From contig NZ_CP101125.1 in assembly GCF_024296925.1 (NCBI RefSeq), forward strand, positions 6,997,001 to 7,061,000: DNA of 64,000 nt, given 5' to 3'. Below the pieces are notes generated by a model. That model saw only the letters and a list, made by a program, of their open reading frames with translations. It was not told where the DNA came from and made no database searches. How positions within the stretch are numbered: the stretch's first letter is position 1; each line of letters starts with the position of its first letter. Origin of the DNA: Pseudomonas nunensis (GTDB lineage Bacteria; Pseudomonadota; Gammaproteobacteria; Pseudomonadales; Pseudomonadaceae). This document shows positions 62,945 through 64,000 of this stretch, one piece after another. The translations under genes were made by a program, and so were the position numbers.

Positions 62945-63913
62945 CTAAGCTGCAAGTTGTAGCGCCGCCTCCAGCGCCCGTTGCTTGAGCTGTGCTCCTT
63001 GCCCGAACCAGGCAGAGTCCATACGGTACTCGATGCTTCTCGCACGGCGTTCGTGGTCGACGTACTCCGTCACGGCGTTGAGCAGGCCCCAGGCGGTTCC
63101 TTGAGCTGACTCCAGGGTTGACCCGCGGCCCTGACCTTCATACAGGCATTGCACCTTGCGTAGCGCCCGCTCGTTGGGAAGTACTGCCGGTAGTGGCATG
63201 TTCGGATTGGCATCACACAGCACGTTCATGAAGAATCCCATGGCTTCATGCCACTGAACTTTGCGTTCAGATAGCATTCGCATCCGGTGCATGAAGTTGT
63301 CCCATTGCGAGACGGCGATACCGAGTTGCTTTTTAACTGCCTGTGGATCGAAACGCGTGCTGTGCGGCACCTTGATCGCTTTGGCCGAACCGTCCAGCGC
63401 AATAGTCAACGTGTTATTGCAAACTACCCGCACAGTTGTAGGTGTGGCCGTGGTAGCCAAGGTACCGTCACAGGAGGTGGCCAGCAGGAGATAACCATTG
63501 ACCTGATCGTTGCCTCTCAAGGTCGTACCTTGGCCAGTGCGGGCCAGCGCCCAAAACTTGCGACCGCCTTTGAGTACGCCGGCCGTTTCCAGCTCGAAGC
63601 CCGATACTTCAGTGAGGTCCCGATAGAACTCCAAGACCTCGCGCGGCTGCACGACCTGGTAGCGCTGAGAAACCACGGACAACGGGGCCTTAGTATCGGA
63701 GCGGTAGAGAACCTTCTGGTCAGGGAAGGTGTGAATTGAGCCAAGTGCACCGATGCTATCGGATTTGAAATGCACCGGGCTGTCCTGGATCTTCCAGTCC
63801 ATACCCGCTTCGCGCTGCCAGATTTCGATGGGTTGTTTCGGAGAAAGGCGACTACCCAGACCGTGCCAGGGAGTTGCGCCAACATAAGCCATTTGTTCAA
63901 TGAGATGAGCCAT
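62945..63913 (-). CDS. DUF932 protein of the integrative element
   Basis: 322 residues of the DUF932 family: AYVGATPWHGLGSRLS near the start, VVSQRYQVVQPREVLEFY, the central VRVVCNNTLTIAL (highly characteristic) and GTAWGLLNAVTEYVDHERRAR near the end. The family is frequent in phages, plasmids and SXT-like integrative elements; the function is unknown. AAGGA lies 9 bases before the ATG at 63913. It heads the visible part of the element's minus-strand operon. Confidence 0.9.
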   Translation of the reverse strand: MAHLIEQMAYVGATPWHGLGSRLSPKQPIEIWQREAGMDWKIQDSPVHFKSDSIGALGSIHTFPDQKVLYRSDTKAPLSVVSQRYQVVQPREVLEFYRDLTEVSGFELETAGVLKGGRKFWALARTGQGTTLRGNDQVNGYLLLATSCDGTLATTATPTTVRVVCNNTLTIALDGSAKAIKVPHSTRFDPQAVKKQLGIAVSQWDNFMHRMRMLSERKVQWHEAMGFFMNVLCDANPNMPLPAVLPNERALRKVQCLYEGQGRGSTLESAQGTAWGLLNAVTEYVDHERRARSIEYRMDSAWFGQGAQLKQRALEAALQLAA

Positions 63914-63938
63914 GGGAATAGGTCCTTTGACAAAGGGG

Positions 63939-63967
63939 AGCCCCTGTTTGCATGAGAAACAGGGGCT
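63939..63967 (-). promoter_or_regulatory. Leader hairpin before the DUF932 gene
   Basis: AGCCCCTGTTT (63939-63949), loop GCATGAG, AAACAGGGGCT (63957-63967): perfect 11-bp stem, ending 26 bases before the DUF932 ATG. Third hairpin in the same position relative to successive genes. The last bases to 64000 show nothing else. Confidence 0.65.
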
Positions 63968-64000
63968 GACTCGATGAGTTAGCGATTAGCGCTGAAGCTG

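Overview
The window looks like chromosome of a fluorescent Pseudomonas (P. fluorescens group). The reasons are high G+C, many Pseudomonas-type REP palindromes between genes, and a long block whose gene order matches, as I remember it, P. aeruginosa PA4041-PA4069: xseB, ispA, dxs, btuF neighbourhood, ribA, pgpA, thiL, nusB, ribH, ribBA, ribC, ribD, nrdR, a YbbN-type thioredoxin, a Zur-type zinc ABC operon, oprG and two epimerases. No tRNA, rRNA or CRISPR array was seen.

Layout. 1-9.6 kb: 5' end of a DUF72 gene, an MFS transporter, a complete IS3-family element (1649-2893) inserted inside a REP element, a YbiO-like mechanosensitive channel and the giant helicase Lhr. 9.9-16.2 kb: two sugar-nucleotide epimerases, an OmpW/OprG porin with a candidate Anr box, and a zinc-type ABC operon (DUF2796, ATPase, permease, DUF3299) behind a candidate Zur box. 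16.4-25 kb: a lower-G+C accessory cluster of seven genes on the minus strand. It has the three core steps of polyprenyl-phosphate D-arabinofuranose synthesis (HAD-UbiA fusion, DprE1-like, DprE2-like), a large polytopic membrane protein that may be the glycosyltransferase, an epimerase, an FAD oxidoreductase and a GtrA flippase-like protein. It sits between two conserved housekeeping blocks.

25.3-42.3 kb: housekeeping. This holds the YbbN thioredoxin, a methyltransferase and a YbaY lipoprotein on the minus strand; nrdR-ribD-ribC-ribBA and ribH-nusB-thiL-pgpA on the plus strand; ribA with a membrane protein and btuF; btuB; and the xseB-ispA-dxs isoprenoid operon. 42.8-53 kb: the six-gene mag/yfa operon built around a thioester-less alpha-2-macroglobulin, flanked by two paralogous DUF2135 genes.

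53-64 kb: accessory region. It contains a DUF91 (NucS-like) nuclease-family protein, a RelBE toxin-antitoxin pair, a two-gene Septu (PtuAB) anti-phage system, an unknown A+T-rich gene, and then part of an integrative element (AlpA regulator, inovirus Gp2/YagK-like protein, RadC, a phage-type hydrolase/metal-binding protein, YqaJ recombinase nuclease, DUF932) that runs off the right edge. Three successive genes of that element carry strong hairpins directly in front of their start codons, two of them terminator-like.
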